This document shows, one piece after another, positions 1 through 7,382 of a stretch of DNA of 64,000 bases. Every line of letters starts with the position of its first letter. The stretch's first letter is position 1. The translations under genes were made by a program, and so were the position numbers. Source of the stretch: Cytophagales bacterium (lineage in GTDB: Bacteria; Bacteroidota; Bacteroidia; Cytophagales; Cyclobacteriaceae); assembly GCA_022360015.1 (NCBI GenBank), contig JAKSDQ010000260.1:38223-102222 (forward strand). The letters are read 5' to 3'. Below the pieces are notes generated by a model. That model was not told where the DNA came from. It made no database searches and saw only the letters and a program-made list of their open reading frames with translations.

Positions 1-1
1 T

Positions 2-203
2 CTAGTGCTAACCCATTTGTACGCCGCAGCTTTAGGGAAGGGGTATGCGATACTTCTTATATTGACCGTGTTTGCATAAGGCTTTAGTGGCTTTAGCAGG
101 TACAATGTTAGCATGGGTCTTTGGAAACGGCGACCTGGCTATTGAACAACTATTCTTTTGCTACTATATTTTAAATCCGAATCCTTCCTCTATCTTTGCA
201 TAA
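2..203 (+). pseudogene. 3' fragment of a probable membrane protein, frameshifted, cut by window edge
   Basis: The first bases are open in one frame and encode a hydrophobic stretch (a segment around AILLILTVFA) that ends in TAA at 77-79. One frame over, the reading continues at once with ALVALAGTMLAW and stops at 201-203. The two pieces read naturally as adjoining hydrophobic segments of one protein broken by a single-base shift. I do not recognise the family, and the upstream part lies outside the window. It could also be chance coding-like sequence. Confidence 0.2.
191..198 (+). promoter_or_regulatory. Candidate -7 promoter element for glnS
   Basis: The octamer TATCTTTG matches the Bacteroidota -7 consensus TAnnTTTG exactly and lies 24 bases before the glnS start codon. 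No convincing TTTG -33 box is found at the usual distance of about 19 bases, so the assignment is weak. Confidence 0.35.
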
Positions 204-222
204 ACAAACAGGCGTATAGTCA

Positions 223-1914
223 ATGAGTGAACATGTAGCAGTGAAACCTTCTTTGAATTTTATAGAAGAAATCATAGAAGAAGATTTAAAAAAAGGTAAA
301 AACGAGGGCCGGGTACATACCAGGTTTCCTCCGGAACCTAATGGATTCCTGCATATTGGACACGCAAAATCCATTTGTCTGAACTTTGGCATAGCGGAGA
401 AATACAATGGATTGTGTAACCTTAGATTTGATGATACCAACCCGGAAAAGGAAGAGCAGGAATACATTGACGCTATAAAAAAAGATATTCAATGGCTGGG
501 TTTTAATTGGGATGACAGGGAATACTACGCTTCTGATTATTTTCACAACCTGTACGAATTTGCCATTCAGCTTATTAAAGAGGGCAAAGCCTATGTGGAT
601 GATCAAACGGCAGAAGAAATTGCCGCCAGCCGGGGCACACCTACGGAACCAGGCCGTGAGAGTCCTTTCCGTGACAGACCGGTAGCGGAAAATCTGCAAC
701 TGTTTGAGAAAATGAAAAATGGCAAATATGATGAAGGTGCGATCGTGCTCAGGGCTAAAATCGATATGGCCTCCCCCCATACTTATCTGCGAGACCCGGT
801 AATGTACAGGATCAAGTTTGCCGAACATCCGAGAACCGGCAATCAATGGTGTATTTATCCAACCTATGACTGGGCTCATGGGCAGTCCGATGCGTTGGAG
901 GAGATCACCCATTCACTCTGCACATTAGAGTTTAAAGTACACCGGCCCCTGTATGACTGGTACATAAAAACATTGGGAATTTTTCCCTCCAAGCAAAGGG
1001 AATTTGCCCGGTTGAATCTGGCTTATACCGTACTTTCCAAAAGAAAACTCCGGCAACTGGTGGAGGAAGGTTACGTAAGTGGGTGGGATGACCCCAGAAT
1101 GCCCACACTTTCAGGCATGAGAAGGAGAGGTTACACCCCCGGGTCGATTAAAAACTTTTGTGATACGATTGGTGTTGCAAGAAGGGATGGTGTGGTCGAT
1201 ATGGCATTGCTGGAACATAACATAAGAAATGATCTCAACAAGGTGGCGCGCAGAGTAATGGGCGTGCTGAGGCCGCTGAAAGTTATAATAACCAATTTCC
1301 CCGAAGGGGAAGTTGCCATGTGCACCGCCATCAACAACCCGGAAGATGAAAACGCCGGGACCCGTGAAATACCTTTTGCCAGGGAGGTTTACATAGAAAA
1401 AAACGACTTCATGGAGGACCCTCCCAAAAAGTTTTTCAGGTTGGGACCTGGCAGGGAGGTACGGCTAAAATACGCCTACATAATCAAGTGTGAAAGTTAT
1501 GACAAAGACCCGGCAACCGGTGAAATTACAACTGTTTATTGCTCCTATGACCCCGACACCAAAAGCGGAGCGGATACCAGTGGTAAAAAAGTAAAAGGCA
1601 CTTTGAGCTGGGTTGCTGCCGCTCATGCCGTGGATGCTGAACTGCGGTTGTATGATCGTTTGTTTTCAGTGGAAGATCCGGAAGGCGATAAGGAAAAGGA
1701 CTTTAAAGCATTTATCAATCCCGATTCGCTGGAAATTTTAACAGGCAGTAAGGTTGAGCCGGGTTTAAGGTCGGCCTCGGTTTTGGAGCATTTTCAATTC
1801 GAGAGACAAGGCTATTTCAACGTGGATCCTGACTCCGCCCCCGAAAAACTCATTTTTAACAAAACGGTTGGGCTACGCGATAATTGGGCCAGGATGCAGC
1901 AAAAGAAGCCATAA
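223..1914 (+). CDS. glnS: Glutaminyl-tRNA synthetase
   Basis: Class I aminoacyl-tRNA synthetase that charges tRNA-Gln with glutamine in the cytoplasm. The 563-residue length is normal for the family. The ATP-binding signature HIGH is at residues 44-47, preceded by the PPEPNG motif typical of GlnRS/GluRS. The KMSKS-type loop is present as VLSKRKL near residues 270-276, the form found in GlnRS. The DDTNP motif and the WDDPRMPTL segment are also diagnostic, and the C-terminal half forms the beta-barrel anticodon-binding region. The start gives the expected short N-terminal arm. It appears monocistronic, followed by a structured hairpin and a dispersed repeat. Presence of GlnRS fits Bacteroidota, many of which charge tRNA-Gln directly. 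Confidence 0.97.
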   Translation: MSEHVAVKPSLNFIEEIIEEDLKKGKNEGRVHTRFPPEPNGFLHIGHAKSICLNFGIAEKYNGLCNLRFDDTNPEKEEQEYIDAIKKDIQWLGFNWDDREYYASDYFHNLYEFAIQLIKEGKAYVDDQTAEEIAASRGTPTEPGRESPFRDRPVAENLQLFEKMKNGKYDEGAIVLRAKIDMASPHTYLRDPVMYRIKFAEHPRTGNQWCIYPTYDWAHGQSDALEEITHSLCTLEFKVHRPLYDWYIKTLGIFPSKQREFARLNLAYTVLSKRKLRQLVEEGYVSGWDDPRMPTLSGMRRRGYTPGSIKNFCDTIGVARRDGVVDMALLEHNIRNDLNKVARRVMGVLRPLKVIITNFPEGEVAMCTAINNPEDENAGTREIPFAREVYIEKNDFMEDPPKKFFRLGPGREVRLKYAYIIKCESYDKDPATGEITTVYCSYDPDTKSGADTSGKKVKGTLSWVAAAHAVDAELRLYDRLFSVEDPEGDKEKDFKAFINPDSLEILTGSKVEPGLRSASVLEHFQFERQGYFNVDPDSAPEKLIFNKTVGLRDNWARMQQKKP

Positions 1915-1917
1915 AAA

Positions 1918-1970
1918 TCGGTATACCAATGCTCCGGGCCTGTAAAAAACTAATGACCGGGGCTATCCGA
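1918..1970. terminator. Structured hairpin after glnS
   Basis: Immediately after the glnS stop, 1931-1937 pairs with 1957-1963 (seven pairs, one G-U), and the outer flanks TCGG-ATA and TATCCGA extend the stem. There is no T-tract, so it may be an mRNA 3'-end stabiliser or a weak terminator rather than a classic intrinsic terminator. Confidence 0.35.
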
Positions 1971-2021
1971 TAAGTTTGATTGAGTCAAGAAACGGCGAAT
2001 TTTATTGGGCTCAGCGTTTGT

Positions 2022-2193
2022 TGACACCTCCGCGCCTCCCTCAAGGGGAGAGTTTTTATCCATGGCGATTACCGTCAGTTGAGGTGTAGTCAAACCTTAC
2101 ACCCTCCTTGAGGAAGGCAGGAGTGTGTGCCGGTCGTTGAAGCAAATAAAATTTAGTTGCAGGTCGAAACGTAATACTTATCGGGCAGCCCCT
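2022..2193 (+). repeat. Dispersed intergenic repeat, copy 1
   Basis: The core at about 2104-2193 shares most of its bases with 4726-4816 and 49688-49776: a G-rich left part, then a GAAGCAAATAAAATTTAG-like stretch, then a GTCGAAAC-TAATAC segment ending in four Cs. In this copy the left side also forms an inverted repeat: ACACCTCC...CCTCAAGG at about 2022-2046 faces CCTTGAGG...GTGTGT at about 2105-2126. The element fills the gap between the convergent genes glnS and alkA. It has no coding potential that I trust. It may be a MITE or REP-like element. Confidence 0.6.
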
Positions 2194-2245
2194 GAAATGG
2201 TTAAAGTTTTTAAATTTAGCCAACCAAATACCGCAGATTAGCTGA

Positions 2246-3163
2246 TTATACAAGCGATCGCCACAGATAAACGGTCGCGTAACTTTCCCAGTTTTTCCAA
2301 CCTTGTGAAAGTTCTAGGATCTTATCGGTAGATGGCTTTTGATCCAGGTCTAGCTGCTGCTTCAAAGCATTGTGCAAGCCCACATCCTGTATGGGAAAGG
2401 CCGACGGGATTTTAAGACATTTCATCATGGCATAATTGGCGGTCCAGGTACCTATGCCTTTGAGTTTTGTTAGCTGTGATACAACCTCTTCGCTGTTTCC
2501 TTTTCCTGAAGCCAGCAACTGTTCTTTGGAAATAACACCCTGTATAAAGCTTTGTGCCAACGCGATTATGTAGGTAGCTTTGTTCCTTGAAAACTGTAGC
2601 TTTTTCAATGCGTCAACGGTACAATTACTGATGATTTCAGGAGTGGGGAACAGGTAGTATGGCACACCATTATAGTCAACATATTTACCATATTTCTCCA
2701 CAAGTGCCCTTTTTGTTTTATAGGCAAAACCAAGGTTGATCTGCTGTCCGATGATCGCCCAGCTCAATGCTTCAAATAAATCTTCAATACCAATCAGGCG
2801 TAACCCCCAATATTTGTCTATCAGGGGCTTTAAGATAGGATCTCTTGCGCCCATATCATAAAATGCCTTCAAGTCCGTTTGCAGGTCAAACCACCGGTTA
2901 ATATAAGATTTGATCAAAGCTTGATGGTTTGGAGATGAATCCCCCCACAGTAGGCTCACCTGTAAAATACCCTGGTTATAAGTAATCGAAACAAGCGAAA
3001 TATTATTCTCAATATTAAGTGCTTTGATGATTGTATTTTTGTTAATTTGATGCAGACAATCGTCAAATCCCCGGTGTAGGAAACTCAGACATTCCTGGTA
3101 GTTGAAGATCTCGGGAAGTTTGATTTTTAGGGTTGTCATACAATCCGGCTTACTGTTTGGCAT
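2246..3163 (-). CDS. alkA: DNA-3-methyladenine glycosylase II (AlkA-type)
   Basis: Base-excision DNA glycosylase that removes alkylated purines. The C-terminal half is a HhH-GPD domain: the helix-hairpin-helix is LKGIGTWTANY at residues 234-244, and the catalytic aspartate is D260 in FPIQDVGL. The QQINLGFA segment (140-147) matches the conserved QQxS/N motif of the family. The N-terminal 100 residues correspond to the AlkA beta-domain. At 305 residues it is the usual size. A start at M9 (MTTLKIKL) is also possible. It is divergent from the creatininase-family gene with only 48 bases between the starts, so promoters must overlap. The symbol is by family, as MutY and endonuclease III share the fold but lack the FPIQD context and would show an Fe-S cluster. 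Confidence 0.88.
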   Translation of the reverse strand: MPNSKPDCMTTLKIKLPEIFNYQECLSFLHRGFDDCLHQINKNTIIKALNIENNISLVSITYNQGILQVSLLWGDSSPNHQALIKSYINRWFDLQTDLKAFYDMGARDPILKPLIDKYWGLRLIGIEDLFEALSWAIIGQQINLGFAYKTKRALVEKYGKYVDYNGVPYYLFPTPEIISNCTVDALKKLQFSRNKATYIIALAQSFIQGVISKEQLLASGKGNSEEVVSQLTKLKGIGTWTANYAMMKCLKIPSAFPIQDVGLHNALKQQLDLDQKPSTDKILELSQGWKNWESYATVYLWRSLV

Positions 3164-3211
3164 TCAAAACCAAATAGGCTAGGAATATACAAAATCACTG
3201 TTAAATTTTTA

Positions 3212-3988
3212 ATGCTGAATTTTATGCCAAGGCCCTACATTTTATCAGAAACAAATTGGAAAACCGTTAAATCCGAAGACTACCAGTTAGCCGTATTACC
3301 TTGGGGCGCCACCGAAGCCCACAATTATCACCTGCCCTACGCTACTGATAATATACAATGTGACTTCATCGCAGCAGAATCGGCACGGATGGCCTGGGAA
3401 GCCGGGGCGAAAGTCATCGTTTTGCCTACTGTGCCGTTTGGTGTCAATACGGGGCAACTGGATATCAAACTTAACCTCAATCTCAATCCTACCACCCAAT
3501 TGGCTATTATCAAGGACATTGCAGCTACCATTCAGAGAAGCAAAATACCCAAGTTGGTGATTATGAACGGCCATGGCGGTAACGATTTTAAGCAGATGGT
3601 GAGAGAAACCGGTCAGTTTTTCCCGGATTTATTTATAGCATCCCTCTCCTGGTTTAAAGTGGTGGACGGAAACGGATATTTTGAGGATTTGGGAGACCAT
3701 GCTGGCGAGATGGAAACCAGTTTGATGATGCATTTTGCACCTGAAATTGTGCTTCCATTGAGCGAAGCGGGTGATGGTAAGGCAAAACGTTTTAAAATAA
3801 GCGCTATGCAGGAAGGCTGGGCATGGGCTGAAAGGTCATGGTCGCAGGTAACCAGGGATACAGGAATAGGCAACCCTTCAAATGCTAATGAAACAAAGGG
3901 CAAAGCCTATTTTCAGGAAGTAGCCAAAAAAATTGCCGGGTTTTTTACAGAATTATGTAAACTTGATAATAATGACCTGTACGAATAA
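3212..3988 (+). CDS. Creatininase family amidohydrolase
   Basis: A 258-residue single-domain protein of the creatininase/creatinine amidohydrolase family, zinc- or manganese-dependent hydrolases of cyclic amides or formamides. The metal-site motif GATEAHNYHLPYATD lies at residues 32-46 (E35, H37 and D46 as likely ligands), NGHGGN is at 119-124, and GDHAGEMETS at 161-170 supplies a further acidic ligand. The actual substrate cannot be told: family members also act in pterin, mycofactocin and riboflavin pathways. A second in-frame ATG at 3224 gives MPRPYIL and is an equally good start. No pathway genes lie beside it. Confidence 0.85.
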   Translation: MLNFMPRPYILSETNWKTVKSEDYQLAVLPWGATEAHNYHLPYATDNIQCDFIAAESARMAWEAGAKVIVLPTVPFGVNTGQLDIKLNLNLNPTTQLAIIKDIAATIQRSKIPKLVIMNGHGGNDFKQMVRETGQFFPDLFIASLSWFKVVDGNGYFEDLGDHAGEMETSLMMHFAPEIVLPLSEAGDGKAKRFKISAMQEGWAWAERSWSQVTRDTGIGNPSNANETKGKAYFQEVAKKIAGFFTELCKLDNNDLYE

Positions 3989-4158
3989 ATGGTGGCTGAA
4001 TGATTTTCATTGTTGCCTGAATGCTCTGACTGAGTTGCTGCCGGCATTTTTCATATTCGTTAAAATTTTTGGGAAAAAGAATATTTGTTTAATTTAATAA
4101 TGCATAGGGTAATTGGAATTATTAAAGGGAAATAAATAGATTTATTGCATATTTGTTT

Positions 4159-4665
4159 ATGGATGCTATTCATACCACGATTGGACTTTTTGCCATCCTG
4201 GCAGGATTCATCATTTGTTATAAGAATAAGGGGACAAGAAAACATCGGCTTTGGGGAAGGATTTATATCATCAGCCTGATATTATTGGGGATTACTACCT
4301 TTCTGTTCCGGGATCCACGGCCAGGAATCGGTGCATACAAGATGTTTATCATCCTGAGTCTTTTATTTATCCCTGTTGCCGTTTATCCCCTGGTTTTTCG
4401 CAAATACATCAAAGTTTGGGTGGTTTGGCATTATACTTTTATGTTATATTCGTTTTTATTTCTTTTAATTGCCTCTGTTACCCTTTTTATTGATGATTTA
4501 AGGGACTTCCTGATGACCTTTAAAATTATCGAATCAGAGGCTAATGTGGTCAGCAGGGTTTTGTTTTGGTTTCTTCCCTTTATTATCGGCACCATTTGGA
4601 TTTTTAGCAAGAAGCGTGCCTATGAAAGCAAGTTCAGAAATCTGATGATGCGCCCTCCGAAGTAA
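4159..4665 (+). CDS. Small multi-pass membrane protein (DUF2306-like)
   Basis: A 168-residue protein with four to five hydrophobic helices: MDAIHTTIGLFAILAGFIIC, IISLILLGITTFLF, FIILSLLFIPVAVYPLVF, and two near the C-terminus (FLFLLIASVTLFI and FLPFIIGTIWIFS). A conserved-looking HR pair follows the first helix (KHRLWGRIY), as in the DUF2306 group of predicted membrane proteins. Function is unknown. I chose ATG 4159 over the in-frame TTG at 4153. Convergent with the SGNH lipoprotein gene, with a dispersed repeat in between. Confidence 0.65.
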   Translation: MDAIHTTIGLFAILAGFIICYKNKGTRKHRLWGRIYIISLILLGITTFLFRDPRPGIGAYKMFIILSLLFIPVAVYPLVFRKYIKVWVVWHYTFMLYSFLFLLIASVTLFIDDLRDFLMTFKIIESEANVVSRVLFWFLPFIIGTIWIFSKKRAYESKFRNLMMRPPK

Positions 4666-4725
4666 ACAGGAAAGTCAGCAACTTCATAGAGCGACAGTGG
4701 TTGATTGGACACTCAAAACTGACTT

Positions 4726-4816
4726 CGCCTTTGCGAAGGGCAGGGGGGTGTTCCTATCGCCAAAAGCAAATAAAACTTGATTACAAGTCGAAACATAATA
4801 CTTACCGGACAGCCCC
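4726..4816 (+). repeat. Dispersed intergenic repeat, copy 2
   Basis: Second copy of the element at 2104-2193, in the same orientation and again between two convergent genes. It keeps the G-rich left part, the AGCAAATAAAACTT stretch and the AAGTCGAAACATAATACTTA segment ending in AGCCCC. It is more diverged in its middle than copies 1 and 3. Its left edge carries a small stem, CTTCGC/GCGAAG. Confidence 0.6.
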
Positions 4817-4831
4817 ATGACGCTTTTAAAA

Positions 4832-5515
4832 TCAAGAGCCAGCGATAAACTGAGCCACGGTTCGGGCGATGATCTTGGCACCATGGGCATTTGGGTGGAT
4901 GCCGTCAGGAAAATGTTGTGGTTGGTTAGACAAGGGACGGTAAAGGTCTATCACAGGGATGGACAAATCCTTACCAACACTGTCGATTTTTGGGATTACC
5001 TGTCTGGTGATCACCGTATCATTGATATCTTTGCCGGCAAAATACAGGGGCGACGGAAAACATATGTAAACCTTTGGCCGTGCAGGCAGGTTTTTAAACG
5101 AATTGATCATTTCCGTATAATCACGGACAAACTGATCCTTGTGTGTCCAGTTATGAAACTTGGAGTCATTGGTTCCCAGTTCGATCACGACAATGTCGGG
5201 GTTGTAACGGATGGCTTTCATATATGCCGATTCAACCCAATATGGAAAATCGCCTGTTTTCAGAAGAGTACGCCCTGATACACCGAAGTTTTTTACTTCG
5301 TACTTTTCTCCCAGGATTTTACTCAGTTGGGCTGGGTAAGCATTTTCATCCCTGTTTTTGATACCCATACCGTAGGTAATGCTGTCACCAACGCATGCTA
5401 TTTTGATTTTTCCCTCGTCATTTTTATCCTGGTTTGGCATTTGGCAGGATGGAATTAAAAGCATCAAAAACAGGAAAAAGTAAATCCGGAGGTTAAAAGA
5501 ATGGGATACTAACAT
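4832..5515 (-). CDS. SGNH/GDSL-type hydrolase lipoprotein
   Basis: Secreted serine esterase or lipase-like hydrolase of the SGNH superfamily, anchored as a lipoprotein. The signal peptide ends in a lipobox LIPSC (cysteine at about residue 24 from the chosen start). Block I is CVGDSITYG with catalytic S45, block III is ELGTND (114-117 GTND), and block V is DGIHPN near the C-terminus with the catalytic Asp and His. The 227-residue length suits a single SGNH domain. I chose ATG 5515. An in-frame GTG at 5536 would add seven residues. Substrate is unknown; related proteins act on acyl esters or deacetylate sugars. Confidence 0.85.
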   Translation of the reverse strand: MLVSHSFNLRIYFFLFLMLLIPSCQMPNQDKNDEGKIKIACVGDSITYGMGIKNRDENAYPAQLSKILGEKYEVKNFGVSGRTLLKTGDFPYWVESAYMKAIRYNPDIVVIELGTNDSKFHNWTHKDQFVRDYTEMINSFKNLPARPKVYICFPSPLYFAGKDINDTVITRQVIPKIDSVGKDLSIPVIDLYRPLSNQPQHFPDGIHPNAHGAKIIARTVAQFIAGS

Positions 5516-5676
5516 CTTATTATAAGCAAAAATCACACCAATGATACAAATTTTTTATCTTTTTTAATAAATTCTCTAAAAAAATTGAGGGTGATTGTGT
5601 TTTGGTTTGTATTATTTAACAAACAATTTCCGGTATGTAAAAATTCTACATAATTCTTTTTTGTGTTTTTAATAAA

Positions 5677-6207
5677 ATGGTGATGAATAGCAATAAAATG
5701 TGTAGAAGCCGGAATGGTATAATATTCTTGTTTATAACTTTATTTTTTTTGAGTTGTAGTGACGATGATGTAGAGGAGGTAATGGAACCGGTTACCTTGG
5801 CTAATGTAGATGAGGAACTGGTTCCATACTTTGAAAGGTTTCAGGAGGAAGCGGCAGCAAGAGGCATTTCGGTGGATTTGGCTACGGCAGAGATCGAAGG
5901 GGTGATAGAAGAAATTGATGAACAGCATGTAGCGGGCCAGTGTTCTTATGGCCGATTCAGAAACCCCAGGTTAGTTACTATAGATGCTTCTTTTTGGAGA
6001 AGGTCTTCTGACCGGTTCAAAGAGTTTATTGTGTTTCATGAACTGGGCCACTGTTATTTGAATCGTGGTCACCTCGAAAGTGCTTTTTCAAATGGCGTTT
6101 GTGTAAGTATTATGAGAAGTGGTGTGGGTGATTGCTTCGATAACTACCATGTCAATACAAGAGCGTATTACATCAATGAGTTATTTGAGCAGGAGTTCGC
6201 ACGCTAG
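5677..6207 (+). CDS. Putative metzincin-like zinc protease lipoprotein
   Basis: Starts with a signal peptide whose lipobox is FLSC (C27), followed by an acidic linker (SDDDVEE), a pattern of surface lipoproteins in Bacteroidota. The catalytic motif HELGH lies at 121-125, with a further histidine at 132. SIM at 144-146 resembles the methionine turn of metzincins. The spacing of the third histidine is one residue longer than the metzincin consensus HExxHxxGxxH, so family assignment is tentative. Four cysteines (89, 126, 142, 153) could form disulfides. It is convergent with the next gene, the two sharing a strong hairpin terminator. Confidence 0.7.
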   Translation: MVMNSNKMCRSRNGIIFLFITLFFLSCSDDDVEEVMEPVTLANVDEELVPYFERFQEEAAARGISVDLATAEIEGVIEEIDEQHVAGQCSYGRFRNPRLVTIDASFWRRSSDRFKEFIVFHELGHCYLNRGHLESAFSNGVCVSIMRSGVGDCFDNYHVNTRAYYINELFEQEFAR

Positions 6208-6234
6208 GTTGGTTGGTTTTGAGGTTTGAGATAA

Positions 6235-6264
6235 GATACCGGCTTTTCCCAAAAAGCCGGTATC
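6235..6264. terminator. Bidirectional intrinsic terminator
   Basis: Thirteen perfectly paired bases (6235-6247 with 6252-6264) around a four-base loop, containing ACCGGC and flanked by A/T-rich sequence. A run of Ts follows at 6271-6275 on the plus strand. It sits exactly between two convergent genes and would serve both. Confidence 0.75.
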
Positions 6265-6283
6265 AAAACCTTTTTGCAATGAA

Positions 6284-6880
6284 CTATTGCTTAAGCAACA
6301 ATTTTTCTTCAGTGGAAACCTCAAAAGATACCCGACGGTCTCTTAAATTTTCCAGGTTGTAGACACGACTGAAACTCTGTTGAATATCGATGGTTTCAGA
6401 AAATATTTCATTTTTATTATCGTTGAAAATTCTGACAAACACGGCTTCGTTAATTACACCCAGCACGTCTAGTTTCAGTTTATTTTCATTCTTTTCCACA
6501 GGATTCAGCCTTGCCCTGATAATTTTGTTTTCAGTGGGCGTTTGCAGTTTGTACTCTAAAACTTTTTCTGCCATGCCTTCACAATCGGTTATTTCAAACC
6601 TGTATTTTCCTGCAACCAGTTCTTTGAAATTATAAGGCCGCACAAACCCGTTTTTGTTATAGATTTTGTCGGTGTGAACCAATACATTTTCGGCATCAAA
6701 AATGCGAATAGTGACTTTTCCTTTTTTTTCTCCCTGGTAAAACAGTTTAACTACCGGTTGGCTGGGATTGGCTACTAATTTACTGCTCTTAGCAGGATCC
6801 ACCCCATCGACTCCCCCTGCCAGGAGGTATCCCGGAAATAAAATCATAACCAGGAAGACTAACTTCATTGTGTTTTTCAT
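6284..6880 (-). CDS. Secreted hypothetical protein with two beta-sandwich-like repeats
   Basis: A 198-residue protein with a clear N-terminal signal peptide (MKNTMKLVFLVMILFPGYLLAG). The mature part appears to hold two similar units: one around KVTIRIFDAENVLVHTDKIY...GKYRFEI (about residues 55-98) and one around AVFVRIFNDNKNEIFSETIDI...RVSFEV (about 137-185). Both follow the pattern I/V-R-I-F-[DN], an exposed loop, a strand with a terminal polar residue, an N-L/F-K/E-E-L turn and a final V/F-E-[IV] strand. That resembles small immunoglobulin- or DUF3244-like folds in Bacteroidota periplasmic proteins. No catalytic motif is visible. Confidence 0.75.
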   Translation of the reverse strand: MKNTMKLVFLVMILFPGYLLAGGVDGVDPAKSSKLVANPSQPVVKLFYQGEKKGKVTIRIFDAENVLVHTDKIYNKNGFVRPYNFKELVAGKYRFEITDCEGMAEKVLEYKLQTPTENKIIRARLNPVEKNENKLKLDVLGVINEAVFVRIFNDNKNEIFSETIDIQQSFSRVYNLENLRDRRVSFEVSTEEKLLLKQ

Positions 6881-6919
6881 TTTGAATTTTAGTTTAAATG
6901 TTTCAGTTTAAATTTGCTG

Positions 6920-6950
6920 CAAATGTAGGCTTCTTCCGGGTTGCCTGAAA
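6920..6950 (-). promoter_or_regulatory. Candidate Bacteroidota promoter of the 6284-6880 gene
   Basis: On the minus strand the -7 element TACATTTG (6927-6920) matches TAnnTTTG exactly. Nineteen bases upstream lies TTTC (6950-6947), one base off the -33 consensus TTTG. It would give a leader of roughly 30 bases. Confidence 0.45.
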
Positions 6951-7242
6951 CAGGTTTGTATTATCTAATAGTTACTTATAGCCAGCCATAAACGGCCTGG
7001 GCGTAATATTTTGGGCCATTCAAGGGTTAAATGCCAGGTTTCAAATTGTTGACAAATTGCTAGCGACCAAAAACGCGGTAAGAATGATGGGTTATTATAC
7101 GGGTTTCAAAATTTTATTGGGATAAGCGGAATGGTGGCAGAACGGCACAAATTTAACGATTAGGTAACATCATGTAATATTCAATATACCTTTTCTATGC
7201 AAATAAATGGACCCAAAAGTAAGGTTTGGCTATAAAAAAAGA

Positions 7243-7276
7243 ACAGTTAGCCGGGAATCCATGCTAACTGTCTTTT
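7243..7276. terminator. Hairpin with flanking T-tracts in a divergent intergenic region
   Basis: ACAGTTAGC (7243-7251) pairs perfectly with GCTAACTGT (7263-7271) around an 11-base loop. TCTTTT follows on the plus strand and TTCTTTTTT on the minus strand. The surrounding gap 6881-7382 lies between divergent gene starts, so no annotated gene ends here. It may terminate a small RNA or act as an attenuator in the leader of the downstream gene. I see no coding sequence elsewhere in this gap. Confidence 0.55.
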
Positions 7277-7382
7277 AAAGTTTATAAAACTTATTACTAA
7301 TGGGTTGTTTTTAATGAAAAAGCTTGGTTTTGGTAACCCCTAATTTTATAATTAAAATATTAAAATCACCGATTAGCCCCGG

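Noticed and set aside
286..912. 208-codon open frame antisense to glnS
   Set aside because: It is the mirror of a well-supported synthetase gene, has no recognisable domain, and its composition follows the codon use of the sense gene.
2056..2253. 65-codon minus-strand frame at the end of alkA
   Set aside because: It lies inside the dispersed repeat copy 1. The other copies do not keep the frame open, so it is not a gene.
4817..5278. 153-codon plus-strand frame opposite the SGNH lipoprotein
   Set aside because: Antisense to a gene with clear GDS, GTND and DGIHPN motifs; no independent support.
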